Assembly: GCF_010730575.1 (NCBI RefSeq)
Contig: NZ_AP022614.1
Span: 2,108,001-2,172,000, forward strand
DNA from: Mycobacterium parmense
GTDB lineage: Bacteria; Actinomycetota; Actinomycetes; Mycobacteriales; Mycobacteriaceae
DNA length: 64,000 nt
Direction: 5' to 3'
Shown here: piece after piece, positions 1 to 11,246 of the stretch
How positions within the stretch are numbered: the first letter of the stretch is position 1
Layout: each line of letters opens with the position of its first letter
Notes under the pieces: model-generated
Database searches by the model: none
What the model was told of the DNA's origin: nothing
The model's input: only the letters and a program-made list of their open reading frames with translations
Program-made: the position numbers and the translations under genes

Positions 1-670
1 GGCCGACCACGATATGGCGCACCGCATCGACGACCTGTTGTTGCCGATCGTCAAGGGGGTGAGCTCCGAGCGCGCCTACGAGGTGCTGACCGAGTCGCTG
101 CAGACGCTGGGCGGTTCCGGCTTCCTGCAGGACTACCCGCTCGAACAGTACATCCGCGACTCCAAGATCGACTCCCTCTACGAGGGCACCACGGCGATTC
201 AGGCGCTGGACTTCTTCTTCCGCAAGATCGTCCGCGACCGGGGCCAGGCGTTGCAGTTCCTGACCTCCCAGGTCAGTCGCACCATCGACACCTGCGACGA
301 GGCGCTGAAGCCCCAGGCCCAGCTGCTGCAGACCGCGCTCGACGACGTCACGGCGATGACCGCCGCCATGACCGCATACCTGATGTCCGCGACCCAACAC
401 CCCACCGACATCTACAAGGTGGGTCTCGGATCGGTGCGTTACCTGCTGGCGGTCGGCGACCTGCTGATCGGGTGGCGGTTGCTGGCGCAGGCCGGCATCG
501 CACACGCGGCGCTCGAGCGCGGCGCCGACAAGGACGCCGCCTTCTACCGCGGCAAGGTGGCGACCGCGTCGTTCTTCGCCAAGAACATGCTTCCCAGGCT
601 GACCGCGCTGCGCCATGTCCTCGACTCGATCGACGACGACATCATGCGCATTTCCGAGCAGGCGTTCTGA
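1..670 (+). CDS. fadE15: Acyl-CoA dehydrogenase, C-terminal part (FadE15-like)
   Basis: The reading frame is open from the window edge and ends at 668-670, giving about 222 C-terminal residues of a roughly 600-residue acyl-CoA dehydrogenase. The segment [19 protein letters not shown] followed by [12 protein letters not shown] is the conserved FAD/substrate-binding C-terminal region of long FadE enzymes, which oxidise acyl-CoA to enoyl-CoA in beta-oxidation. It is followed by the extra helical C-terminal domain of this subfamily. The name rests on position: Rv1467c (fadE15) is the equivalent gene beside the suf operon in M. tuberculosis. The N-terminus lies outside the window. Confidence 0.88.
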   Translation, partial: ADHDMAHRIDDLLLPIVKGVSSERAYEVLTESLQTLGGSGFLQDYPLEQYIRDSKIDSLYEGTTAIQALDFFFRKIVRDRGQALQFLTSQVSRTIDTCDEALKPQAQLLQTALDDVTAMTAAMTAYLMSATQHPTDIYKVGLGSVRYLLAVGDLLIGWRLLAQAGIAHAALERGADKDAAFYRGKVATASFFAKNMLPRLTALRHVLDSIDDDIMRISEQAF

Positions 671-688
671 CAGCGCGAGTTACACACA

Positions 689-713
689 GTTTACCTACAG
701 CTTCAACGGGTAA
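689..713 (+). promoter_or_regulatory. SigF-like promoter for the exported-protein pair
   Basis: GTTT at 689-692 is followed, after 15 bases, by GGGTAA at 708-713. This matches the mycobacterial SigF pattern GTTT-N15-17-GGGTAT except at the last base. Transcription would start near 719-721, about 30 bases before the TTG start at 749. An inverted repeat, CGTGGG-CCCA-CCCACG at 721-736, would then form a hairpin at the very 5' end of the message, just before the GGAG ribosome site at 740-743. The match is by eye and untested. Confidence 0.45.
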
Positions 714-748
714 ATGTTTCCGTGGGCCCACCCACGATTGGAGAAACG

Positions 749-1534
749 TTGATACCTGCCAGTTGTCCCACGTCCCGGTTAACCCGCCTCGCGGTCGTCG
801 CAGTCGCCGGAGCCACCGCGCTGTCGGTCGCCGCGTGCGGTTCCTCGAACAAGTCGGCGTCCACCTCGACCTCCACGTCCACCTCGACGACGACCTCGAC
901 CACCACCGCCACGGCGCCGGCTCAGGGCGAAGCGAAGGTCAGCGGGCTCATCGCGTCGGTGGCCGGCAACGCGATCCAGGTCACCAAAGAGGACAACACC
1001 AACGCGACGGTCAACTTCACCGCGACCACCAAGATCCTCGAGATCACGCCGGCCGCGCTCGCCGACGTCACCATGGGCAGCTGCGTCACCGTGCGTCCCG
1101 TCAAGGAGGAGACCCAGGGCAACCAGCCGGTGACGGCCGCTTCGGTGAAGGTCAGCCCCGCCGTCAACGGCACCTGCCCGCAACCCCAGAAGCCCCCGGC
1201 CGCTTCCAGCAGCACGGCGCCGCCCGGATCCCCCGCGCCCGCGCCGCCCAAGCCGATCCGCGGCGCGGTGGCGTCGGTGACGGGTAACACCATCAACGTC
1301 ACGGGCAGCGACGCCAGCGGGAACACCCAGCAGACGGCCGTGACGGTGGACGACAAGACGAAGTACACCAAGCAGACCTCCGCCGCGACTGAGGCCATCA
1401 CCCCGGGCAAGTGCCTGTACGCGCGCGGGACCATGGACAACGCCAACGCGCTGCAGGCCACCAGCATCCAGCTGCGCCCGGCCAAGAACGGCAAGTGCGA
1501 AGGCCCGGGCGCGCACCCGGGACACGGCGGCTGA
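749..1534 (+). CDS. Exported lipoprotein with two DUF5666-like repeats
   Basis: A 261-residue predicted lipoprotein. The TTG at 749 is chosen because GGAG (740-743) lies 5 bases upstream and because it gives a clean signal peptide ending in the lipobox LSVAAC (Cys30). A Ser/Thr-rich linker (about residues 31-50) precedes two related beta-rich repeats of the type V-x-G-x-I-x-S-V-x-G-N. These contain paired cysteine segments such as GSCVTV, NGTCPQ and GKCLYA, and a Pro-rich spacer separates them. The downstream gene encodes a paralog and overlaps by 40 bases. The function is unknown. The fold resembles DUF5666 proteins of the cell envelope. A GTG at 722 is an alternative start. Confidence 0.75.
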   Translation: MIPASCPTSRLTRLAVVAVAGATALSVAACGSSNKSASTSTSTSTSTTTSTTTATAPAQGEAKVSGLIASVAGNAIQVTKEDNTNATVNFTATTKILEITPAALADVTMGSCVTVRPVKEETQGNQPVTAASVKVSPAVNGTCPQPQKPPAASSSTAPPGSPAPAPPKPIRGAVASVTGNTINVTGSDASGNTQQTAVTVDDKTKYTKQTSAATEAITPGKCLYARGTMDNANALQATSIQLRPAKNGKCEGPGAHPGHGG

Positions 1535-2256
1535 CCGCACTTTCCCGCGCGGGCCTCGCGCGACTCGGAGTCGCCGCCGTTGTCGTCGGCGCAATCGCAT
1601 TCGGATTCGCCATGTGGGGTCCGGTCGGCGGCTCCGGCAAGCGCCGCGTGCCGGCCATCTCGCCCCCCACGACGCCCACGTCGGTGCCGGCCGCGGCGCC
1701 GCCCGCGCCGTCGGTGGCCAAGGATTACGTCGAGGGGATGATCGAATCGGTATCGGGCACCGCGGTCGGGCTGCGGACCCGCACCGGGTCGGCGGCGGTG
1801 GACTTCACACCGGCCACCCGGGTGGTGGACGTCGCCCCGGCAAAACTGAGCGACATCACCCCCGGCAGCTGCGTCAACGTCCGCGCCACGCCGCAGAGCG
1901 GGCCGCCCGCCGGTGGCGCGATCACCGCGCAGACCGTGACGATCACGCCCGGCGTCGACGGCAGGTGCCCGCCCCCGGCGGGCTTCTACGGCACGGTCGC
2001 GGCGGTGTCGGGCAACACCATCACGGTCATGGGTGTCGGCGGTCAGCCGGCGACCACCAACGTCAACGTCGTCGACGCGACCTCATACACGATGCAGACG
2101 GCCACCGACACACGGGCGATCCAGAACGGCAAATGCATGGGCGCCCAGGGAGACACCATCGATGGTGTGCTGCACGCGGCGATGATCAGCCTGCAGGCGT
2201 GCCCCCCGATGGGGCACCATCACCACCACCTTCACCTGCCCCACTTTCACCTGTAG
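1495..2256 (+). CDS. Membrane-anchored paralog with histidine-rich tail
   Basis: About 253 residues from a GTG at 1495, inside the end of the previous gene. No start is certain; a GTG at 1411 is also open. Residues about 20-41 form one hydrophobic segment (LGVAAVVVGAIAFGFAMW) without a lipobox, so it is probably an N-terminal anchor. The remainder is outside the cell and repeats the architecture of the upstream lipoprotein: two beta-rich repeats, DITPGSCVNVR, VDGRCPPP and a late NGKCMGA segment. It ends in a His-rich tail, GHHHHHLHLPHFHL. Such tails often bind Ni, Zn or Cu, and the convergent neighbour is the suf operon, but a metal role is only inference. Confidence 0.65.
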   Translation: MRRPGRAPGTRRLTALSRAGLARLGVAAVVVGAIAFGFAMWGPVGGSGKRRVPAISPPTTPTSVPAAAPPAPSVAKDYVEGMIESVSGTAVGLRTRTGSAAVDFTPATRVVDVAPAKLSDITPGSCVNVRATPQSGPPAGGAITAQTVTITPGVDGRCPPPAGFYGTVAAVSGNTITVMGVGGQPATTNVNVVDATSYTMQTATDTRAIQNGKCMGAQGDTIDGVLHAAMISLQACPPMGHHHHHLHLPHFHL

Positions 2257-2266
2257 GGCAGCGAGG

Positions 2267-2614
2267 TCAGACGGTGAAGCCCAGGGCGCGCAGCTGCTCG
2301 CGTCCGTCTTCGGTGATCTTGTCGGGGCCCCACGGCGGATTCCACACCCAGTTGATGCGCAGGTCGTCCACCAGGCCGCTGCCGACCAGCGCGCTGCGCG
2401 ACTGGTCTTCGATCACGTCGGTCAGCGGGCAGGCCGCCGACGTCAGGGTCATGTCGATGAGCGCCACGGTTCCCTCCTCGCCCTCCTCGACATTCATGCC
2501 GTAGACCAGTCCCAGGTCCACGACGTTGATGCCCAGCTCGGGGTCGACGACGTCGCGCATCGCCTCCTCGACGTCGGCCAGGAATTCCTCACCCGGTGCG
2601 GCGGTCTCGCTCAT
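2267..2614 (-). CDS. sufT: SufT-like MIP18-family iron-sulfur assembly factor (Rv1466 ortholog)
   Basis: A 115-residue MIP18/DUF59-family protein. Visible signatures are DVVDPELGINVVDLGLVYG near the N-terminus and TSAACPLTDVI with the conserved cysteine. Family members help mature or carry Fe-S clusters to client proteins. It is the last gene of the suf operon. A strong ribosome site (AGGAGG, about 2621-2626) precedes the ATG at 2614, and the start overlaps the 3' end of sufU by 26 bases, which suggests translational coupling. Confidence 0.87.
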   Translation of the reverse strand: MSETAAPGEEFLADVEEAMRDVVDPELGINVVDLGLVYGMNVEEGEEGTVALIDMTLTSAACPLTDVIEDQSRSALVGSGLVDDLRINWVWNPPWGPDKITEDGREQLRALGFTV

Positions 2615-3071
2615 CCTCAACCTCCTGAAAACCTGCGGCCGCTTGGGCCAGAGCGTCTTTGAAAGCCATCCAGCCCAGCAGCGCGCACTTGACGCGCGCC
2701 GGGTACTTCGCCACGCCGGCGAACGCGACGCCATCGCCCAGGACGTCCTCGTCGCCCTCGACGGTGCCGCGCGAGGACACCATCTCGGTGAACGCGCTGA
2801 CCGTCTCGAGCGCCTGGGGCACGCTCTGGCCGATCACCTGCTGCGTGAGCACCGAAGTGGCGGCCTGGCTGATCGAGCACCCCTGCCCGTCATAGGAGAC
2901 GTCGGTGACAGTCTCGCCGTCGCCGGACAGCGCGACGCGCAGGGTGATCTCGTCACCGCACGTCGGGTTGACGTGAAACACCTGGGCGCCGAACGGCTCT
3001 CGCAGCCCACGGTGCTGTGGATGCTTGTAGTGATCGAGGATCACGTCCTGATAGATCTGTTCCAGGCGCAC
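2589..3071 (-). CDS. sufU: SufU Fe-S assembly / sulfur acceptor protein
   Basis: A 160-residue SufU. It accepts sulfane sulfur from the SufS cysteine desulfurase during Fe-S cluster assembly. The zinc/active-site ligands are visible: Cys38 and Asp40 (NPTCGD), Cys65 (GQGCSIS) and Cys129 (VKCALLG). The insert between the second and third cysteines (TEMVSSRGT) is typical of SufU rather than IscU. The GTG at 3071 lies 2 bases after the sufS stop; no better start exists after that stop. Cotranscribed with the rest of suf. Confidence 0.93.
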   Translation of the reverse strand: MRLEQIYQDVILDHYKHPQHRGLREPFGAQVFHVNPTCGDEITLRVALSGDGETVTDVSYDGQGCSISQAATSVLTQQVIGQSVPQALETVSAFTEMVSSRGTVEGDEDVLGDGVAFAGVAKYPARVKCALLGWMAFKDALAQAAAGFQEVEDERDRRTG

Positions 3072-3073
3072 GG

Positions 3074-5104
<2,031 letters not shown>

Positions 5105-5105
<1 letters not shown>

Positions 5106-6265
5106 CAGGCGGTTGCTTTCGATTCGGTGATGGCCAGTTCGTGTTCGATGGCCGCGGTCAGGCGTTCCCGGATCTCGGGCACCGCGATCTTGGAGATGAT
5201 CTCGCCGAAGAAGCCGCGCACCACCAGCCGGCGGGCCTGCTCCTCGGGAATGCCGCGGGAACGCAGGTAGAACAGTTGCTCGTCGTCGAAACGGCCTGTG
5301 GCACTTGCGTGTCCGGCACCGACGATCTCGCCCGTCTCGATCTCGAGGTTGGGCACCGAGTCGGCGCGCGCACCGTCGGTGAGCACCAGGTTGCGGTTGA
5401 CCTCGAAGGTCTCGGTGTCGGTGGCCTCGGCGCGGATCAGCACGTCGCCCACCCACACCGTGTGTGCGTCGGGCCGCTGTGAGTCCGGGTCTCCCTGCAG
5501 CGCGCCCTTGTACAGCACGTTGCTGCGGCAGTTGGGCTTGGCGTGGTCGACCAGGAGCCGCGACTCGAGGTGCTGACCGTCGTCGGCGAAGTACAGGCCC
5601 AGCAGTTCCGCGTCCCCGCCTGGCGCGGCGAAGCGCACATTGGCCGACAGGCGCACGACCTCCCCACCGAGGGTGACCGAGACGTGGCGAAGCACCGCGT
5701 CCTTGCCGAGCTTGGCGTGGTGCGCGCTCAGGTGCACCATGTCGTCGGCCCAGTCGGCGATCCACACGACGGTGAGCCGCGCGGCGTCCCCGACGACGAA
5801 CTCGACGTTGTCCGCATAGGTCCCGCTGCCCCGGTGGTCGATCACAACGACCGCCTCGCCGAGCTCACCGACCCTGATCTGCAGGTGTCCGTAGGCGACC
5901 GCGCCCTCGCCCGGCCCGGTCACCGTGATGCCGACCGGCTCGGCGACCTGCACATCGCGCCCGACCGTCACCAGTGTCGCGGAGTTGAACGACGAAAAAG
6001 CTTGCGCGGCAACGCGGTCGGTGGGTACGCCGCCCTGGCCCAGGCGCTCGTCGCCGCGGCGTACGGTCTCGGTCTGCACCCCCGGCTGGTCGGCGACGCT
6101 GATCGGCGCCCTGCCCGTGCCGGGCGCCGAGCCGTCGTGCAGGCCCCGCAGCCGGCGCAGCGGGGTGAACCGCCAGATCTCGTCGCGGCCGCCGGGCACC
6201 TCGAAGGCGTCGACGTCGAAGGAGGCGAACAGCTCGCCCTTGTTGATCGCGGCAGGAGCCGTCAT
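5105..6265 (-). CDS. sufD: SufD scaffold subunit
   Basis: A 386-residue SufD. It pairs with SufB and SufC to form the Fe-S assembly scaffold and is needed for iron entry. The C-terminal half has the conserved SufB/SufD beta-helix core ending in [20 protein letters not shown] and a last helix ([16 protein letters not shown]) nearly identical in pattern to SufB. The protein is shorter than SufB and lacks the SufB nascent-cluster cysteine region. Its ATG overlaps the sufB stop by 4 bases. Confidence 0.93.
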
Positions 6266-7734
6266 CCGACCGCGCCCTCCATCTGCAATTCGATCAGCCG
6301 GTTGAGCTCCAGGGCGTACTCCATGGGCAGCTCCTTGGCGATCGGCTCGACGAAGCCGCGCACCACCATGGCCATCGCCTCGTCTTCGGTCAGCCCGCGG
6401 CTCATCAGGTAGAACAGCTGGTTGTCGCTGACCTTCGACACGGTGGCCTCGTGGCCCATCGTCACGTCGTCCTCACGAATGTCGACGTAAGGGTAGGTGT
6501 CGCTGCGGCTGATCGTATCGACAAGCAACGCATCGCATTTCACGCTGGAGCGGGAGCCGTGCGCGCCCTTGTTCACCTGCACGAGGCCGCGGTAGGAGGT
6601 GCGGCCGCCGCCGCGGGCCACCGACTTGGACACGATGTTGCTCGACGTGTTGGGCGCCAGGTGCAGCATCTTGGCGCCCGCGTCCTGGTGCTGGCCCTCG
6701 CCGGCGAACGCGACGGACAACACCTCGCCCTTGGCGTGCTCACCGGTCATCCACACGGCCGGGTACTTCATGGTGACCTTGGAGCCGATGTTGCCGTCGA
6801 CCCACTCCATGGTGGCGCCCGCTTCGGCGCGCGCCCGCTTGGTCACCAGGTTGTAGACGTTGTTCGACCAGTTCTGGATGGTCGTGTAACGGCAACGGCC
6901 ACCGGGCTTCACGACGATCTCCACCACCGCCGAGTGCAGCGAATCCGACTTGTAGATCGGCGCGGTGCAGCCCTCGACGTAGTGGACGTAGGCGTTTTCG
7001 TCGACGATGATCAGCGTCCGCTCGAACTGGCCCATGTTCTCGGTGTTGATCCGGAAGTAGGCCTGCAGCGGGATGTCGACGTGCACGCCCGGCGGGACGT
7101 AGATGAACGATCCCCCACTCCAGACGGCGGAGTTCAGCGCCGAGAACTTGTTGTCGCCGGCCGGGATCACGGTGCCGAAGTACTGGCGGAAGATCTCCGG
7201 GTGCTCGCGCAGCGCCGTGTCGGTGTCCAGGAAGATGACGCCCTGGGCCTCGAGGTCTTCGCGGATCTGGTGGTAGACCACCTCCGACTCGTACTGGGCG
7301 GCGACACCGGAGACCAGGCGCTGCTTCTCGGCTTCCGGGATGCCCAGCTTGTCGTAGGTGTTGCGGATGTCCTCGGGCAGGTCATCCCACGTGGCGGCCT
7401 GCTTCTCCGTGGACCGGACGAAGTACTTGATGTTGTCGAAGTCGATGCCCTCGAGGTTGGAGCCCCAGTTCGGCATCGGCTTGCGCCCGAAGATGTGCAG
7501 CGCCTTGAGCCGGTGCTCCAGCATCCACTCCGGCTCGTTCTTCTTCGCCGAGATGTCACGGACCACCGCCTCGGACAGCCCGCGCTGTGCGCTGGCGCCC
7601 GCGACGTCGGAGTCCGACCAGCCGTAGCCGTACCGGCCCAGCGAGGCGATCGCCTGCTCCTGGCTCATCGGCGCCGCGGTGGGTTCCGGGGTGGTCTGTA
7701 CGGCGGTCTTCTGGGCCTCCGGGGTGAGGGTCAT
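6262..7734 (-). CDS. sufB: SufB scaffold subunit, intein-free
   Basis: A 490-residue SufB, the subunit on which the Fe-S cluster is assembled. The conserved blocks [30 protein letters not shown] and [10 protein letters not shown] with the C-terminal [13 protein letters not shown] run uninterrupted. The M. tuberculosis homolog (Rv1461) carries a large intein and is about 850 residues long. Here no intein is present and the length is that of the spliced product. The gene is second in the operon and overlaps the end of sufR by 4 bases. Confidence 0.96.
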   Translation of the reverse strand: MTLTPEAQKTAVQTTPEPTAAPMSQEQAIASLGRYGYGWSDSDVAGASAQRGLSEAVVRDISAKKNEPEWMLEHRLKALHIFGRKPMPNWGSNLEGIDFDNIKYFVRSTEKQAATWDDLPEDIRNTYDKLGIPEAEKQRLVSGVAAQYESEVVYHQIREDLEAQGVIFLDTDTALREHPEIFRQYFGTVIPAGDNKFSALNSAVWSGGSFIYVPPGVHVDIPLQAYFRINTENMGQFERTLIIVDENAYVHYVEGCTAPIYKSDSLHSAVVEIVVKPGGRCRYTTIQNWSNNVYNLVTKRARAEAGATMEWVDGNIGSKVTMKYPAVWMTGEHAKGEVLSVAFAGEGQHQDAGAKMLHLAPNTSSNIVSKSVARGGGRTSYRGLVQVNKGAHGSRSSVKCDALLVDTISRSDTYPYVDIREDDVTMGHEATVSKVSDNQLFYLMSRGLTEDEAMAMVVRGFVEPIAKELPMEYALELNRLIELQMEGAVG

Positions 7735-8489
7735 CGAGACACTCCTTCGTCGCTCGTGGTGGTGCGGCGCGGGCTGGGCGCCGGGATCGATGTCTGTGTC
7801 AGGGGAACGTGCGTGGTGCAGGCGCAGTCGCCGTTGACGATGGTTGCCAGCCGCTGCACGTGGGTGCCGAGCACCTCGGACATGGCCTGCTGCTCGGCGT
7901 CGCAGAGCTCCGGGAACTCCTGCGCGACATGCGAAACCGGGCAGTGATGCTGACAGATCTGCACGCCGTGAATGGGTCCGCCGACCCGCGTGGTGGTGGC
8001 CACGTAGCCGGCCCGGGTCAGCGCGTCGGCGACCCTGCCCGCCGCGGCCTCGACGGCGGCGTCCGCCGCGCTGTCGGCGCCCTCGACGCCCGCCAGAATG
8101 GAGTCGATCCGCCGGCGGGCGAACGTCTGGACCGCCTGCTCGCCGCCGATCTCGCGCAGTTGCCGCATGGCCGCCGACGCGAGGTCGTCATAGGCGTGCT
8201 CGAGCTTGGCCCGACCGGCCGCGGTGAGCCGGTACCGCTTGGCGGGCCGCCCGCGTCCGACCTGCTGCCAGGCCGCAGGGGCCGTGGCCTCGGCGTCGCC
8301 GGCGTCGATCAGCGCGTCGAGGTGGCGGCGCACGCCGGCCGCCGCCAGACCCAGCCGGTCGCCGATCTCACCCGCGGTGATCGATCCCGACTCGACCAGC
8401 AGCCGCACGATCGCGCGGCGCGTCTGCCTGTCCGGCGCGGAGACCGCAACGGAGGCAGCAGCCGAAGCGGAGGCCGCGGGGATTTTCAC
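7731..8489 (-). CDS. sufR: SufR, iron-sulfur-sensing repressor of the suf operon
   Basis: About 252 residues. An N-terminal winged helix-turn-helix of the ArsR/DeoR type ([19 protein letters not shown], then [13 protein letters not shown]) is followed by a sensor domain with a cysteine cluster ([30 protein letters not shown]). These are the expected ligands of the [4Fe-4S] cluster with which SufR represses suf until cluster demand or oxidative stress removes it. The GTG at 8489 is preferred because it lies inside the operator palindrome and gives the usual basic N-terminus. A TTG at 8507 is possible. It is the first gene of the suf operon and therefore autoregulated. Confidence 0.92.
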   Translation of the reverse strand: MKIPAASASAAASVAVSAPDRQTRRAIVRLLVESGSITAGEIGDRLGLAAAGVRRHLDALIDAGDAEATAPAAWQQVGRGRPAKRYRLTAAGRAKLEHAYDDLASAAMRQLREIGGEQAVQTFARRRIDSILAGVEGADSAADAAVEAAAGRVADALTRAGYVATTTRVGGPIHGVQICQHHCPVSHVAQEFPELCDAEQQAMSEVLGTHVQRLATIVNGDCACTTHVPLTQTSIPAPSPRRTTTSDEGVSR

Positions 8490-8502
8490 AACACCAGTGT
8501 GA
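8486..8502 (-). promoter_or_regulatory. Putative SufR operator
   Basis: Read on the minus strand the site is TCACACTGGTGTTGTGA, an inverted repeat TCACA-N7-TGTGA. It contains ACACT-N5-TGTGA, which I recall, unverified, as the SufR target reported in M. tuberculosis. It covers the proposed sufR start codon, so bound SufR could block both transcription start and ribosome access. It is the only such element I noticed around the suf operon. Confidence 0.6.
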
Positions 8503-8592
8503 CGCAATTGCGGGAATCGGTCCAGCGAGGGTGCCCTCCGCGGGAGTTGCGCTGCTCACACCGCGACCGCGGCGCCCCGTTACGCTGCTCTG

Positions 8593-10296
8593 ATGGCAGC
8601 CCGCCACCACACCCTGAGCTCGTCGATCGCCAGCCTGCACGGCGACGAGCAGCCCGTGGGCACGCCGCTGAATCCCACCGACCTCACCGCCCTGCAGCGC
8701 ACTCGCCTGTTCGGCGCCACCGGCACCATCCTGATGGCGATCGGCGCCCTGGGCGCCGGGGCCAGACCCGTCGTGCAGGACCCGACGTTCGGGGTGCGGC
8801 TGCTCAACCTGCCGTCGCGGATCCAGACGGTGTCGTTGACGATGACGTCCACCGGCGCGGTGATGATGGCGCTGGCCTGGCTGATGCTGGGCCGGTTCGC
8901 GCTGGGCAACCGCCGGATGTCGCGCGGCGAGCTGGACCGCACCCTGTTCCTGTGGATGCTGCCGCTGCTGCCCGCCCCGCCGATGTACAGCAAGGACGTG
9001 TACTCCTACCTGGCCCAGAGCCAGATCTCCCTGGAAGGGCTGGACCCGTACCGGGTGGGCCCGGCGTCGGGCCTGGGCCTGGGCCACATCTTCACGCTGT
9101 CGGTCCCCACCATCTGGCGCGACACCCCGGCCCCCTACGGCCCGCTGTTTCTGTGGATCGGCCGCGGCATCTCGGCGCTCACCGGCGAGAACATCGTCGC
9201 CGCCGTGCTCTGCCACCGGCTGGTGGAGCTGGTCGGGGTGGCGCTGATCGTGTGGGCGACGCCACGGCTGGCCCGGCGCTGCGGGGTGGCCGAGGTCAGC
9301 GCGCTGTGGCTGGGCGCGGCCAACCCGCTGCTGATCATGCACCTGGTCGCCGGTGTCCACAACGAGGCGCTGATGCTCGGGCTGATGCTGACGGGGGCCG
9401 AGTTCGCGCTGCGCGGCATCGGCGCGCCACGGCTCATGCCGGCCTCCTGGCGGCCCGGGCCCGACTGGGAGCCGCTGGGCATGCTGCTGGCCGGCTCGAT
9501 CCTGATCACGCTGTCGTCGCAGGTGAAGCTCCCGTCGCTGCTGGCGCTGGGGTTCGTCACGATGGCGCTGGCCCACCGCTGCGGGGGCAACTTGCGGGCG
9601 CTGGTGCTGGCCGGCGGCGGCATGGCCGGGCTGTCGCTGGCGGTGATGGCGTTCGTCGGCTGGGCCAGCGGCCTCGGCTTCGGCTGGATCTACACCCTGG
9701 GCACCGCCAACGTGGTGCGCAGCTGGATGTCGCCGCCGACGTTGCTGGCGCTGGGCACCGGGCAGGTGGGCATCCTGCTCGGCCTGGGCGATCACACCAC
9801 CGCGGTGCTGGCGCTGACCCGTTTCATCGGCGTCCTGATCATCACCGTGATGGTGAGCTGGCTGCTGCTGGCCGTCTTCCGCGGCCGGCTGCACCCGATC
9901 GGCGGCCTGGGCGTGGCGCTGGGCATCTGCGTGCTGCTGTTCCCCGTCGTGCAGCCCTGGTACCTGCTGTGGGCGATCATCCCGCTGGCCGCCTGGGCGA
10001 CCCGCACCGGCTTCCGGGAGGCGGTGATCGTCATCACCCTCGTCGTCGGCATCTTCGGCCCCACGGCCAACGGTGACCGCTTCGCCCTCTTCCAGATCGT
10101 CGACGCGACCCTGGCCAGCGCCGTCGCCGTGCTGGTGCTGATCGCGCTGACCTACACGCGCCTGCCATGGCGGCGGCTGCCCGCCGAGAGCCGCGACCCG
10201 GACGGCAGTGGCGTCGCCGAACCAGGCTCCGCCGCCGCGGATCCCGAGACCCCGCAGCCGCCCGCGCAGCTTGACGCCTACGCTGATTCCACGTGA
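8593..10296 (+). CDS. mptB: Alpha-(1->6)-mannopyranosyltransferase MptB
   Basis: A 567-residue polytopic GT-C glycosyltransferase (Rv1459c family) that uses polyprenyl-phosphomannose to extend the alpha-1,6-mannan core of lipomannan and lipoarabinomannan on the outer face of the membrane. About a dozen hydrophobic segments are visible. The loop after the second pair carries YSKDVYSYLAQSQISLEGLD, the Asp-containing catalytic loop of this family, and later HLVAGVHNEALMLG. The gene is divergent from sufR and overlaps the next ABC gene by 4 bases (GTGA), so the three genes mptB, ATPase and permease look cotranscribed. Confidence 0.93.
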   Translation: MAARHHTLSSSIASLHGDEQPVGTPLNPTDLTALQRTRLFGATGTILMAIGALGAGARPVVQDPTFGVRLLNLPSRIQTVSLTMTSTGAVMMALAWLMLGRFALGNRRMSRGELDRTLFLWMLPLLPAPPMYSKDVYSYLAQSQISLEGLDPYRVGPASGLGLGHIFTLSVPTIWRDTPAPYGPLFLWIGRGISALTGENIVAAVLCHRLVELVGVALIVWATPRLARRCGVAEVSALWLGAANPLLIMHLVAGVHNEALMLGLMLTGAEFALRGIGAPRLMPASWRPGPDWEPLGMLLAGSILITLSSQVKLPSLLALGFVTMALAHRCGGNLRALVLAGGGMAGLSLAVMAFVGWASGLGFGWIYTLGTANVVRSWMSPPTLLALGTGQVGILLGLGDHTTAVLALTRFIGVLIITVMVSWLLLAVFRGRLHPIGGLGVALGICVLLFPVVQPWYLLWAIIPLAAWATRTGFREAVIVITLVVGIFGPTANGDRFALFQIVDATLASAVAVLVLIALTYTRLPWRRLPAESRDPDGSGVAEPGSAAADPETPQPPAQLDAYADST

Positions 10297-11246
10297 GCGC
10301 GGTCCCCGAGACACCCCAGACAGTGGTGCGCCTGCGCGGCGTCAGCAAGCGATACGGTTCCGGCCCGACCGCCGTCGAGGCCGTCGCGGACCTCGATCTG
10401 GACGTGCGCGCCGCCGAGGTGCTGGCGCTGCTGGGCCCCAACGGCGCCGGCAAGACGACGACGGTCGAGATGTGCGAGGGCTTCGCCCGCCCGGACGCCG
10501 GGACCGTCCAGGTCCTGGGGCTGGACCCGGTTGCCGACAACGCCCGCCTGCGGGCTCGCATCGGAGTGATGTTGCAGGGCGGGGGTGGGTACCCCGCGGC
10601 GCGCGCCGGCGAGATGCTGCGCCTGGTGGCCGCCTACGCCGCAGACCCACTGGACCCCGCGTGGCTGCTGGACACCCTGGGCCTGACCGACGCCGCCCGC
10701 ACCACCTACCGGCGGCTCTCCGGCGGCCAGCAGCAGCGCCTCGCGCTGGCGTGTGCGCTGGTCGGCCGCCCCGAACTGGTCTTCCTCGACGAGCCCACCG
10801 CCGGCATGGACGCCCACGCCCGGCTGCTGGTGTGGGACCTGATCAACGCGCTGCGACGCGACGGTGTGACCGTGGTGCTGACGACCCACCAGCTCAACGA
10901 GGCCGAGGAGCTCGCCGACCGGATCGTCATCATCGACCACGGGCGCACGGTCGCCCAGGGCACACCGGCCGAACTCATGCGCACCGGCGCCAAGGACCAG
11001 CTGCGGTTCAGCGCGCCGCCGCGGCTCAACCTGTCGCTGCTGGCCTCCGCCCTGCCGGAGACCTACAAGGCCACCGAGGTGACGCCCGGCGAGTACCTGG
11101 TGGAGGGCCGGGTGGACCCGCAGGTGCTGGCCACCGTCACGGCGTGGTGCGCCCAGATCGACGTGCTGGCCACGGACATGCGGGTCGAGCAGCGCAGCCT
11201 CGAGGACGTGTTCCTCGACCTCACCGGCAGAAAGTTGCGGTCCTGA
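10293..11246 (+). CDS. ABC transporter ATP-binding protein (Rv1458c ortholog)
   Basis: A 317-residue ATPase with Walker A (LGPNGAGKTTT), Q-loop (GVMLQGGGGYP), signature LSGGQQQRLALA, Walker B (LVFLDEPTAGMD) and switch His (TTHQLNEAEELAD). A C-terminal extension of about 100 residues is like that of DrrA/ABC-2 exporters. It pairs with the next gene, a permease, and is coupled by a 1-base overlap. The substrate is unknown. The position between mptB and ctaA is conserved in mycobacteria. Confidence 0.92.
   Translation: MSAVPETPQTVVRLRGVSKRYGSGPTAVEAVADLDLDVRAAEVLALLGPNGAGKTTTVEMCEGFARPDAGTVQVLGLDPVADNARLRARIGVMLQGGGGYPAARAGEMLRLVAAYAADPLDPAWLLDTLGLTDAARTTYRRLSGGQQQRLALACALVGRPELVFLDEPTAGMDAHARLLVWDLINALRRDGVTVVLTTHQLNEAEELADRIVIIDHGRTVAQGTPAELMRTGAKDQLRFSAPPRLNLSLLASALPETYKATEVTPGEYLVEGRVDPQVLATVTAWCAQIDVLATDMRVEQRSLEDVFLDLTGRKLRS

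Noticed and set aside
1411..1534. Frameshift joining the two DUF5666-like genes into one
   Set aside because: Each has its own membrane-targeting segment and full repeat set, so two overlapping genes are more likely than one broken gene.
7809..10076. Long plus-strand open frame across sufR and mptB
   Set aside because: Out of frame with mptB and antisense to sufR, both of which are clearly conserved; composition is typical of a shadow frame.
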